In this document: in pieces, positions 1 to 6,302 of the stretch
How positions within the stretch are numbered: the stretch's first letter is position 1
Layout: every line of letters begins with the position of its first letter
Origin: Pseudomonadota bacterium
Lineage (GTDB): Bacteria > Pseudomonadota > Gammaproteobacteria > Xanthomonadales > Xanthomonadaceae
Reading direction: 5' to 3'
NCBI GenBank assembly: GCA_023439425.1
Contig: JAEXNZ010000561.1
Coordinates: 1-14,618, forward strand
Length of the DNA: 14,618 bases
Translations under genes and position numbers: made by a program
The notes under the pieces: model-generated
Database searches by the model: none
Seen by the model: the letters and a program-made list of their open reading frames with translations, nothing else
Told to the model about the DNA's origin: nothing

Positions 1-6
1 CGCTTG

Positions 7-29
7 GGCCGGCCAACGGCCGGCGCTAC
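7..29 (-). repeat. SMAG-like REP element (reverse orientation)
   Basis: Read on the minus strand this starts with GTAG (29-26) followed by an imperfect palindrome. The paired arms are GCCGGCC (8-14) and GGCCGGC (18-24) around a three-base loop. GTAG plus a short stem-loop is the layout of the SMAG REP family of Stenotrophomonas maltophilia. It lies downstream of idi and faces the second element at 47-69, so the two form a head-to-head dimer. Family assignment is by layout; the repeat number in the genome cannot be judged from here. Confidence 0.7.
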
Positions 30-46
30 CGGAATTCCCACGTTCC

Positions 47-69
47 GTAGTGACACGCCATGCGTGTCA
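47..69 (+). repeat. SMAG-like REP element (forward orientation)
   Basis: GTAG (47-50) is followed by a perfect 8-bp inverted repeat, TGACACGC (51-58) and GCGTGTCA (62-69), around the loop CAT. It ends eight bases before the stop codon of idi, which reads toward it, so the hairpin would form at the 3' end of the idi transcript and could act as a terminator or block 3' exonuclease decay. With the element at 7-29 it forms an inverted REP pair separated by 17 bases. Confidence 0.8.
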
Positions 70-77
70 ACGCCATT

Positions 78-620
78 TCACATCGTGCGCAATCGCGGCC
101 ATTCCATGCGCAGCCACGGCGTCAGCCGCGCATCCGCATCGGTCAGCTCGGCATCCAGCGCTGCGGGTTCCACCCAGCGCAGAGCTGCTACCTCCTCCGG
201 ATTAGGTCGCGGTGCATCCGCCGGGATGCGTGCGGTGAACACATGGCACAGCTCATGCTCGGCACCGTCTGCCTGATAGCGCGCCCAATAGGTGAAGTCA
301 AAACACCAACGTGGTGCATCGGGCAGCGCCACCCCCAGCTCCTCCACGCAGCGCCGTTGCACCGCCTCGCGCAGGGTTTCGCCCCAGCGCGGATGCGAGC
401 AGCAGCTGTTCGCCCAGAAACCTGGCCACAACGGTTTGCGCGCGCTGCGCTGCTGCAGCAGCACCCGCCCAGCAGAATCGAACAGAAACAAGGAAAACGC
501 GCGGTGCAGAACGCCGTCGCCGGCGTGACACTGCGCCTTGCTTACCGGCCGCAGCGGGCGGTCGTCGGCAGTAACGGCAATCAGTGCGTCGCCGCCATGG
601 GGGCTGGGCAGAATGTCCAT
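78..620 (-). CDS. idi: Isopentenyl-diphosphate delta-isomerase, type I
   Basis: Cytoplasmic Nudix-fold enzyme that interconverts isopentenyl and dimethylallyl diphosphate in isoprenoid synthesis. The product has 180 residues from the ATG at 620, close to the 182 of E. coli Idi. Visible hallmarks: the metal ligands H32 and H39 (CHAGDGVLHRA), the catalytic cysteine in NSCCSHP (C74, H76), the GE-x5-RR-x2-EELG Nudix helix (80-96), and the pair E121/E123 in AEHELCHVF that matches the E. coli E114/E116 spacing. A GTG at 647 would add nine residues (MCWLWHACG) that look unlike the family, so the ATG is preferred; neither start has a clear Shine-Dalgarno sequence. The gene stands alone, divergent from a two-component operon, with a REP pair at its 3' end. 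It supplies dimethylallyl groups, the precursor class UbiX needs, but nothing links it physically to the ubiX-like gene further on. Confidence 0.93.
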   Translation of the reverse strand: MDILPSPHGGDALIAVTADDRPLRPVSKAQCHAGDGVLHRAFSLFLFDSAGRVLLQQRSARKPLWPGFWANSCCSHPRWGETLREAVQRRCVEELGVALPDAPRWCFDFTYWARYQADGAEHELCHVFTARIPADAPRPNPEEVAALRWVEPAALDAELTDADARLTPWLRMEWPRLRTM

Positions 621-691
621 GCCGCAAGCGTGCCAGAGCCAGCACACTCAGTTGTGGCCAGATGTGGCGGTGCGTACAGCGCCCACTTGCT

Positions 692-716
692 ACCGTATGC
701 GTGCCTGAAACCGTAT
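692..716 (+). promoter_or_regulatory. Direct repeat ACCGTAT-N11-ACCGTAT before the response-regulator gene
   Basis: The heptamer ACCGTAT occurs at 692-698 and again at 710-716, a period of 18 bases, and TGCGTGC recurs at 698-704 and 718-724. The block runs straight up to the GTG start at 728 and lies in the 107-base divergent spacer between idi and the response regulator. OmpR-family regulators bind tandem direct repeats, so autoregulation is possible. No convincing -10/-35 pair or Shine-Dalgarno sequence is visible. The function is inference. Confidence 0.35.
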
Positions 717-727
717 CTGCGTGCGCC

Positions 728-1438
728 GTGACCCACCTGCTTGTTGTTGATGACCATCGTTCCATCCGCGAGCCGCTGGCCGCCTACCTGCGTCGACAGG
801 GCTACGAGGTGAGCACGGCGGCTGATGGCCCGGCCACCCGAGCCCGCCTGCAGGAGCAGCGTTACGACCTCGTGGTGCTGGATCTGATGCTACCCGGCGA
901 AGACGGTCTTTCCTTGTGCCGGCACATCGACAGTTCGCACGGCACGCCGGTCATCATGCTTACCGCACGCACTGACTACCCGGACCGCATTGAAGGCCTG
1001 GACACCGGTGCGGCCGACTACGTGACCAAGCCCTTCAACGTGGACGAGCTGGTCGCGCGTATCCGCAGTGTGCTGCGTCGATCGGTCGCAGCAGCACCAC
1101 CGCCGCGCGAAGATGCCGGCGTGCTGCATTTCGAAGGCTGGTCGCTGGATCTCGCGCATCACCGCCTGCACGATCCTGCCGGCGTACACGTGCCACTCAG
1201 CACGATGGAGCAGCGTCTGTTGCACTCGTTCCTGCAGCGCCCGAACCAGGTACTCAGCCGCGACGACCTGCTCGATCTGGTCAACCGTGACAGCCTCGCC
1301 TTTGATCGCAGCATCGACAGCCAGGTCAGCCGTCTGCGCCGCAAGCTGGAAGATGACCCGCGCCACCCGGTGCTGCTCAAGACCATCTGGGGCACCGGCT
1401 ACCTGCTGGCCGCCCAGGTTGAGCGTGTCCCTGCATGA
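728..1438 (+). CDS. OmpR/PhoB-family DNA-binding response regulator
   Basis: Transcription regulator of 236 residues. The receiver domain (about 1-115) shows the acidic pair D8/D9, the phosphoacceptor D52 in VVLDLMLPGEDG, the switch threonine T79 in MLTA, and K101 in TKPF. The C-terminal winged helix (about 132-230) has the recognition-helix pattern DRSIDSQVSRLRRKLEDD and the ending TIWGTGYLL typical of OmpR regulators. The GTG at 728 is chosen because the protein then begins VTHLLVVDDH, as expected for a receiver domain; in-frame starts further upstream add residues unlike the family. No Shine-Dalgarno sequence precedes it. Its last codons overlap the sensor kinase gene by four bases, so the two form one operon and a cognate pair. 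The signal and target genes are unknown. Confidence 0.92.
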   Translation: MTHLLVVDDHRSIREPLAAYLRRQGYEVSTAADGPATRARLQEQRYDLVVLDLMLPGEDGLSLCRHIDSSHGTPVIMLTARTDYPDRIEGLDTGAADYVTKPFNVDELVARIRSVLRRSVAAAPPPREDAGVLHFEGWSLDLAHHRLHDPAGVHVPLSTMEQRLLHSFLQRPNQVLSRDDLLDLVNRDSLAFDRSIDSQVSRLRRKLEDDPRHPVLLKTIWGTGYLLAAQVERVPA

Positions 1439-2772
1439 AGCTGCTGCCGCGCAGTCTGGGCGGGCAGCTGGCCGCGCTGATGCTGGGCGGCGTCCTGGTC
1501 GGCAGCCTGTTCGGCACCATCGGCCTGTGGTCGCGCGCAGGCGCACTGCACCCCATTGCCCGCGAACACGCGCTGTCGCGCACGCTCACGGCGTATCGCT
1601 TGGCGCAGCAGCAGCCGGCGGGCGACAGCCGCTGGCTCGACACCTTCAACACCCAGGTCGCACAGCTGTGGATCGACACCACACCCAGTCCGGTCAGCAT
1701 GGGCGAACGCGAACTGGAACTGGCCTCTGCGCTGCGCGAGCGCCTGGCCGCCAGTGCAGTGGCCGTGCGCATGCCTTGCCGCCCGGATCCACAGCGCCCT
1801 GCGCTACGGGTGGCGGGCAACGAGCTGGAATGCCTGGAGATCGACCTCGCGCTCGGCGACGGCCGCTGGCTGCACACGCGGCAGACTCTGCCGGTGCAAT
1901 CGCTGTGGCGCGAAAGCTGGCAGCTGCTGCGCTTCTCGCTGCTGATGGGCATTCCGCCCGTTCTCATACTGATGTATCTGTTCGTCAACCGGATTCTGCG
2001 CCCGACCACCGCGCTGACCGAGGCGGCCGAGCGCATGAGCCGGGGCGAGCGGCTGGAACCGTTGCAGGTGCAGGGTCCGGATGAGATCCGTGATATCGCT
2101 GTGGCATTCAATGAGATGCACGAACGCATCACCCGCTTTGTCGACGAACGTACCCGGATGCTCGCGGCGATCAGCCATGATCTGCGCACGCCGTTGACCT
2201 CGCTGGTGTTGCAGGCGGCCATGCTGCCGGAGAGCGAAGAACGTACCGAGATGCTGCGTACGCTGGAAGAGGTGCGCTTGATGGTGGATGAGACGCTGCG
2301 CTTTGCAACGGCGAACGCGCGTGCCGAAGCCAGTGAGCCGACCGACCTTGCCGCAATGCTGCGCGCGCTGTGTGATCGTCATGTCGCATTGGGGCAGCAG
2401 GTGTCACTGCACGCACCTGCGGCGCTGATCTACCGTTGCCGGCCGATGGCCCTGCGCCGTGGGCTGGGCAATCTGATCGAGAATGCCGTGACCTATGGCG
2501 GTGCCACGCGGGTGACGCTTGAGGATGCCGGCGATGAAGGGGTTCTTGTGACCATCCAGGACAGTGGTCCTGGCATCGCGGAAGACATGATGGAACGTGT
2601 GTTTGAGCCGTTCTTCCAGTTGGATGCGGCACGCAATCGGGATGCCAGCAGCAGTGTTGGGCTGGGATTGGCGATTGCGCGTGATTGCATCCAGGCGCAT
2701 GGCGGCAGCATCACGTTGCGGAACGGAGAGGGTGGTGGGTTGTGCGTGCGGGTGATGTTGCCTTCCGCGTGA
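1435..2772 (+). CDS. EnvZ-like HAMP sensor histidine kinase
   Basis: Inner-membrane sensor kinase, 445 residues, partner of the upstream regulator (ATGA overlap). Membrane segments lie at about 12-32 and 166-187, enclosing a periplasmic domain of about 130 residues with two cysteines (C115 and C133). HAMP follows (about 186-238), then the HisKA dimerisation domain with phosphoacceptor H248 in SHDLRTPLT. The HATPase domain has an N box (NLIENAVTYG, 346-355), a G1 box (DSGPGI, 376-381), an F box (EPFFQL) and a G2 box (GLGLAI, 409-414). All residues needed for a working kinase are present. The periplasmic domain resembles no sensor fold I can name, so the stimulus is unknown. A terminator 56 bases after the stop separates this operon from the decarboxylase genes. 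Confidence 0.93.
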   Translation: MKLLPRSLGGQLAALMLGGVLVGSLFGTIGLWSRAGALHPIAREHALSRTLTAYRLAQQQPAGDSRWLDTFNTQVAQLWIDTTPSPVSMGERELELASALRERLAASAVAVRMPCRPDPQRPALRVAGNELECLEIDLALGDGRWLHTRQTLPVQSLWRESWQLLRFSLLMGIPPVLILMYLFVNRILRPTTALTEAAERMSRGERLEPLQVQGPDEIRDIAVAFNEMHERITRFVDERTRMLAAISHDLRTPLTSLVLQAAMLPESEERTEMLRTLEEVRLMVDETLRFATANARAEASEPTDLAAMLRALCDRHVALGQQVSLHAPAALIYRCRPMALRRGLGNLIENAVTYGGATRVTLEDAGDEGVLVTIQDSGPGIAEDMMERVFEPFFQLDAARNRDASSSVGLGLAIARDCIQAHGGSITLRNGEGGGLCVRVMLPSA

Positions 2773-2827
2773 TCGCCACACTTTGGCAAACTTCCGCGCC
2801 ACCCGACCGCTACGCTTCACCCACACA

Positions 2828-2863
2828 AAACGCCCTCACCGCCGCCAGGCGGCGAGGGCGTTT
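2828..2863. terminator. Strong hairpin terminator after the two-component operon
   Basis: AAACGCCCTC (2828-2837) pairs perfectly with GAGGGCGTTT (2854-2863), and the interior can pair further through CGCC/GGCG. The downstream arm ends in TTT and runs into TTTGATCTTCC on the plus strand; on the minus strand the exit is also T-rich (TTTTGTGTGG). It should end the sensor-kinase transcript and insulate the UbiD operon. Confidence 0.85.
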
Positions 2864-2888
2864 GATCTTCCATAAAATCCTTTAAAAT
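2862..2888 (+). promoter_or_regulatory. Candidate promoter of the UbiD-family operon
   Basis: TTGATC (2862-2867) and TAAAAT (2883-2888) could be -35 and -10 boxes with a somewhat short 15-base spacer. This is the only AT-rich stretch between the terminator and the first gene. Transcription would start near 2895, inside the operator-like repeats at 2886-2915, leaving a leader of about 75 bases. The call rests on consensus match only. Confidence 0.4.
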
Positions 2889-2915
2889 CAATGCGTTGAA
2901 TTGATTCCAATCAAT
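2886..2915. promoter_or_regulatory. Operator-like array of AATCAAT/ATTGATT half-sites
   Basis: Three copies of one heptamer lie in alternating orientation: AATCAAT (2886-2892), ATTGATT (2900-2906) and AATCAAT (2909-2915). The last two form a perfect palindrome with a 2-base centre (2900-2915), which also fits the T-N11-A pattern of LysR-type regulators. The outer copies share the longer form AATCAATGYG in direct orientation 23 bases apart. The site sits at or just after the presumed transcription start of the decarboxylase operon, a position that suits a repressor. No one-component regulator gene is in the window, so the binding protein is unknown. Confidence 0.55.
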
Positions 2916-2971
2916 GTGCACGGTGCCTCGCAGGCGGAGTATTCACTGCAGGCAATCCCGGAGACACATTG

Positions 2972-4465
2972 ATGAGCAACACCCTCCCCAACGCATCACA
3001 GGTCACCGACCTGCGCTCGGCCATCGAACTGCTCAAGCAGTACGAAGGCGAATACATTGAAACCAACGAACCGGTCGATCCCGAAGCAGAGCTCTCGGGT
3101 GTGTATCGCTACGTCGGTGCCGGCGGCACGGTCATGCGTCCGACGCGAAGCGGCCCGGCCATGGTCTTCAACAAGGTCAAGGGCTTCGACAACGTCCGCG
3201 TACTGATCGGGCTGCTGGCCTCGCGCGAACGTGTGGCCCGCATGTTCGGTGTGGAAAAGGAAAAGCTTGGCTTCCTGCTGAAGGATTCGGTCAACAAGGC
3301 CATCGCGCCGGTGGTCATTCCGCGCGAACAGGCGGTCTGCCAGGAAGTGGTGCATCTGGCCAGCGACCCGTCCTTCGACCTGCGCACGCTGTTGCCGGCA
3401 CCTAAGAATACGCCGGAAGATGCCGGCCCGTACTTCACCCTGGGCATGGCCTACGCGGCCGACCCGGAAACCGGCGAACACGACGTCACCATCCATCGCC
3501 TGTGCGTGCAGAGCCGCGACGAGATCTCGATGTACTTCGTGCCCGGCCGTCATCTGGACCAGTTCCGGATCAAGGCCGAGAAGGCGGGCAAGGCGCTTCC
3601 CATCACCATCAGCATCGGTGTCGATCCTGCCATTGAAATTGGCGCGTGCTTCGAGCCGCCGACCACCCCGCTGGGGTTCGATGAGCTGTCCATCGCCGGC
3701 GGCCTGCGTGGCCGCGCGGTGGAACTGGTGGAGGGCGTCTCGGTAGGCGCGCGGGCCATCGCCAACGCCGAAATCGTCATCGAAGGCGAGCTCGTACCCA
3801 ACTATCGCGTGCGCGAAGACCAGAACACCAACACCGGCAAGGCCATGCCGGAATTCCCCGGCTACACCGGTGAAGCCAAGCTGGAAGTGCCGGTGATCAA
3901 GGTCAAGGCCGTCACTCACCGCCGCAACCCGATCCTGCAGACCTGCATCGGGCCCAGCGACGAACACACCAACATGGCCGGAATTCCCACCGAGGCCAGC
4001 ATTCTGCAGCTGGTGGAACGCGCGCTGCCGGGCCTGGTGCGCAATGTGCACTGCCCGTCGCCGGGCACCGGCAAGTATGTGGCGGTGCTGCAGGTCGGCA
4101 AGCGCGGTCCGCAGGATGAAGGCCGCCATCGCCAGGCCGCGTTGCTTGCGTTCGCCGCCTTCTCTGAACTGAAGCACGTGTTCCTGGTGGACGAAGACGT
4201 GGACCTGTTCGACCTGTCCGACGTGATCTGGGCCATGACCACCCGCTACCAGGGTGACGTGGACACGGTGTTCATTCCCGGCGTGCGCTGCCATCCGCTC
4301 GATCCGTCACAGGACCCGGCGTTCAGCCCCTCCATCCGCGACCACGGCATCACCTGCAAGACCATCTACGACTGCACCGTGCCGTACAAGCTGAAGGAGA
4401 ACTTCCAGCGTTCGCAGTTCATGGAAGTGGACGTGGAGCGTTTCATTCCGGGCTTCCGGAAGTAA
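2972..4465 (+). CDS. UbiD-family prenylated-FMN-dependent (hydroxy)aryl-acid decarboxylase
   Basis: Cytoplasmic decarboxylase that uses prenylated FMN (prFMN) and a metal ion to remove (or add) CO2 on an aromatic or unsaturated acid. Its 497 residues match the roughly 490-residue catalytic C subunits of gallate, protocatechuate and 4-hydroxybenzoate decarboxylases (LpdC/AroY group). Conserved patterns: DVTIHRLCVQ with the catalytic-type arginine R176, GRHLDQF with H194, NAEIVIEGEL (265-274) carrying the acidic residues of the active site, and the C-terminal signature VDEDVDLFDLSDVIWAMTTR (406-425). The ATG at 2972 has GGAG eight bases upstream; an adjoining in-frame TTG at 2969 is less likely. 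It opens a packed operon with its cofactor-making UbiX partner 13 bases later. The operon setting and beta-helix dehydratase suggest protocatechuate or a relative as substrate rather than ubiquinone synthesis, but substrate cannot be read from sequence alone. Confidence 0.88.
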   Translation: MSNTLPNASQVTDLRSAIELLKQYEGEYIETNEPVDPEAELSGVYRYVGAGGTVMRPTRSGPAMVFNKVKGFDNVRVLIGLLASRERVARMFGVEKEKLGFLLKDSVNKAIAPVVIPREQAVCQEVVHLASDPSFDLRTLLPAPKNTPEDAGPYFTLGMAYAADPETGEHDVTIHRLCVQSRDEISMYFVPGRHLDQFRIKAEKAGKALPITISIGVDPAIEIGACFEPPTTPLGFDELSIAGGLRGRAVELVEGVSVGARAIANAEIVIEGELVPNYRVREDQNTNTGKAMPEFPGYTGEAKLEVPVIKVKAVTHRRNPILQTCIGPSDEHTNMAGIPTEASILQLVERALPGLVRNVHCPSPGTGKYVAVLQVGKRGPQDEGRHRQAALLAFAAFSELKHVFLVDEDVDLFDLSDVIWAMTTRYQGDVDTVFIPGVRCHPLDPSQDPAFSPSIRDHGITCKTIYDCTVPYKLKENFQRSQFMEVDVERFIPGFRK

Positions 4466-4478
4466 GGGGAGTAGTGCC

Positions 4479-5078
4479 ATGCAAAAGCCCCGAGTCATCG
4501 TCGGCATCAGCGGCGCGACCGGCTTCCAGTATGGCGTCAAAGCCCTCCAGCTCCTTCGGGAGCTGGGGGCCGAGACCCACCTGGTGATGTCCAAGGCGGC
4601 GGGCCTCACCCGTCAGCATGAAACCGGATTTGATCGCGCCGCGGTGGAAGCACTCGCCGATGTGGTTTACCCGACTGGAGCGGTCGGTGGACCGATTGCC
4701 AGCGGCTCGTTCCGCACCCTGGGCATGATCGTCGCGCCGTGTTCGATGCGCACGCTGGCCTGCATCGCCAACGGCATGACCGACAATCTGCTGACCCGCG
4801 CAGCGGACGTGGTGCTGAAGGAGCGGCGCAAGCTGGTGCTGATGGCTCGTGAGACCCCGCTGCATCTGGGCCACATTCGCAACATGGCCAAGGTGACCGA
4901 GTACGGAGCGATCGTGTTCCCGCCGGTGCCGTCGCTGTATGCCGGCCCGCAGACGGTGGACGACATCATCGCGCACAGCGCCGCACGCGCCATCGGCCTG
5001 CTCGGTCTGGAGCACCCATCGACCCCGCGCTGGGGCGAAACCATCACTGCCACCCTGGCCGAAGGAGAAGCCGCATGA
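4479..5078 (+). CDS. ubiX: UbiX-family flavin prenyltransferase
   Basis: Flavoprotein that adds a dimethylallyl group to FMN to make prenylated FMN, the cofactor of the UbiD-family enzyme encoded just upstream. The 199 residues are the usual length. The N-terminal flavin-binding motif reads GISGATG (9-15), with T where canonical UbiX has S in GASG; this variant is also seen in the B subunits of hydroxyaryl-acid decarboxylases. Later hallmarks are VAPCSMRTLACIANGMTDNL, RAADVVLKERRKLVLMARETPLH (in part) and the PSLYAGPQTVDDIIAHSAAR tail region. GGGGAG at 4466-4471 lies seven bases before the ATG. It is most likely a dedicated partner of this operon's decarboxylase, not necessarily the housekeeping UbiX of ubiquinone synthesis. 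Its stop overlaps the next start (ATGA). Confidence 0.9.
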   Translation: MQKPRVIVGISGATGFQYGVKALQLLRELGAETHLVMSKAAGLTRQHETGFDRAAVEALADVVYPTGAVGGPIASGSFRTLGMIVAPCSMRTLACIANGMTDNLLTRAADVVLKERRKLVLMARETPLHLGHIRNMAKVTEYGAIVFPPVPSLYAGPQTVDDIIAHSAARAIGLLGLEHPSTPRWGETITATLAEGEAA

Positions 5079-5788
5079 TCGTCGGACCGTGGATCAATGC
5101 CGGGGCGGTGCTGTTTGGTGCGCTGGCCGGTGCCGCCCTGTCTACGCGTATCCCTGAGCGTGTAAGAAGCGCCATGCCGCTGACCTTTGGCGCGGCGTCA
5201 ATGGCGATGGGCGTGGTGATGATCGCCAACGTCAAGCACATGCCGGTGATGGTGCTGGCGGCCATTCTCGGTGCACTGCTGGGCGAGATCATCTGGCTGG
5301 AGCGTGGCATCGGCCGCATCGGAGCCAGCGCCAAAGCGATCGTGGAACGCGTGGCTCCTGCGCCGAAGGGCATCAGCCATGACGAGTTCCTGGAGAAGTT
5401 CGTCGCCATTCTGGTGCTGTTCGCGGCGTCCGGTACCGGCATCTTTGGGGCCATGAACGAAGGCATGACCGGCGACGCCACCATCCTGATCGCCAAATCG
5501 TTCCTGGATCTGTTCACCGCCGCCATCTTCGCCATCACTCTGGGCTACTCGGTGGCCACCATCGCGGTGGTCCTGCTTGCGGTGCAGCTGGCGCTGGCCT
5601 ACGGCGCAACGCTGATCCTTCCCATGACCACACCGGCGATGATCGACGACTTCAAGGCCGTGGGCGGTCTGCTGATGCTGGCCACTGGCCTGCGCATCTG
5701 CGGCATCAAGTCGTTCCCGGTGGCCAACATGCTGCCCGCGCTGATCCTGGCCATGCCGATTTCCGCGCTGTGGGTGCGGTTCTTCTAG
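5075..5788 (+). CDS. DUF554 family multi-pass membrane protein
   Basis: Integral inner-membrane protein of unknown function, 237 residues, of the DUF554 (YqgA-like) family. Hydrophobic segments are visible at about 6-24, 35-52, 57-76, 108-126, 140-183 (long enough for two), 195-212 and 217-235, with a short cytosol-like hydrophilic loop at 77-107. Small-residue-rich helices with GALAGA, GALLGE and TGIFGAMNEGMTGD patterns and the FK/GG pair near 193-198 fit the family. The start codon overlaps the ubiX stop by four bases, which implies translational coupling. In this setting a transport role for the aromatic substrate or product is a reasonable guess, because no other inner-membrane carrier is encoded here, but the family has no proven transport activity known to me. 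Confidence 0.85.
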   Translation: MIVGPWINAGAVLFGALAGAALSTRIPERVRSAMPLTFGAASMAMGVVMIANVKHMPVMVLAAILGALLGEIIWLERGIGRIGASAKAIVERVAPAPKGISHDEFLEKFVAILVLFAASGTGIFGAMNEGMTGDATILIAKSFLDLFTAAIFAITLGYSVATIAVVLLAVQLALAYGATLILPMTTPAMIDDFKAVGGLLMLATGLRICGIKSFPVANMLPALILAMPISALWVRFF

Positions 5789-5798
5789 GAGGCCAGCC

Positions 5799-6290
5799 AT
5801 GCATGACATTCCCGCTTCACTGCAGGCCGTGCTCAACCAATACAACGTGCTGTCGCTGGCCGTCTGCTATGACGACATTCCGTGGGCCGCCAACGCGTTC
5901 TACGTGTATGACGACAGCGAGCAGCGGTTGATCCTGATGAGCTCGCTGGACACCCGCCACGGCGAAATGCTGTCGGTCAACCGCCAGGTGGCCGGCACCA
6001 TCACCCCGCAGTTCGACGACATCCGCCAGATCCACGGTCTGCAGTTCCTCGGCGTGGCCCGTCACCTCGACACCCCGGGCCTGGCCGGCCCGGCACTTGA
6101 ACGTTACTACCAACGCTTTCCGCTGGCGGCCGGCATGACCGCCGCTGTGTGGGACATCCATCTGGTGCGCCTGAAGCTGACCGACAACCGGTTGGGCTTC
6201 GGCACCAAGGTCCAGTGGAGCCGGCACGCCGGCCGGGTCATCCCCGGCGCGTCCGCCCTCCATACCCCCCTGACGACATCGTCACTTTGA
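5799..6290 (+). CDS. yhbP: YhbP/UPF0306 family FMN-binding split-barrel protein
   Basis: Small cytoplasmic protein of 163 residues with the pyridoxamine-phosphate-oxidase-like split-barrel fold, a fold that commonly binds FMN. Similarity to E. coli YhbP (147 residues) is clear in ANAFYVYDD (31-39), the TRHGEM stretch, VAGTI, IRQIHGLQFLGVARHLD, YYQRFPLA and the end KLTDNRLGFGTKVQWSR. The reaction is unknown for the family. A near-consensus AGGAGG (5787-5792) overlaps the DUF554 stop and lies six bases before the ATG. Its place beside the prFMN synthase and the prFMN enzyme suggests a job in flavin handling, cofactor maturation or a redox step on the product. The tail past residue 148 is longer than in E. 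coli. The symbol follows the E. coli homologue. Confidence 0.85.
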   Translation: MHDIPASLQAVLNQYNVLSLAVCYDDIPWAANAFYVYDDSEQRLILMSSLDTRHGEMLSVNRQVAGTITPQFDDIRQIHGLQFLGVARHLDTPGLAGPALERYYQRFPLAAGMTAAVWDIHLVRLKLTDNRLGFGTKVQWSRHAGRVIPGASALHTPLTTSSL

Positions 6291-6302
6291 GGAACACCCG
6301 GT

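Noticed and set aside
2996..4294. Open minus-strand frame of 432 codons opposite the UbiD-family gene
   Set aside because: Mirrors codon bias of the sense gene; composition unlike a real protein.
2972..5078. Assignment of the UbiD/UbiX pair to ubiquinone biosynthesis
   Set aside because: Length, motif variants and operon partners match catabolic hydroxyaryl-acid decarboxylases better; housekeeping ubiD is not normally clustered with a beta-helix enzyme and a porin.
78..5078. Functional pairing of idi with ubiX (dimethylallyl supply for prFMN)
   Set aside because: Chemically attractive, but the genes are on opposite strands, about 4 kb apart, and separated by a two-component operon and a strong terminator.
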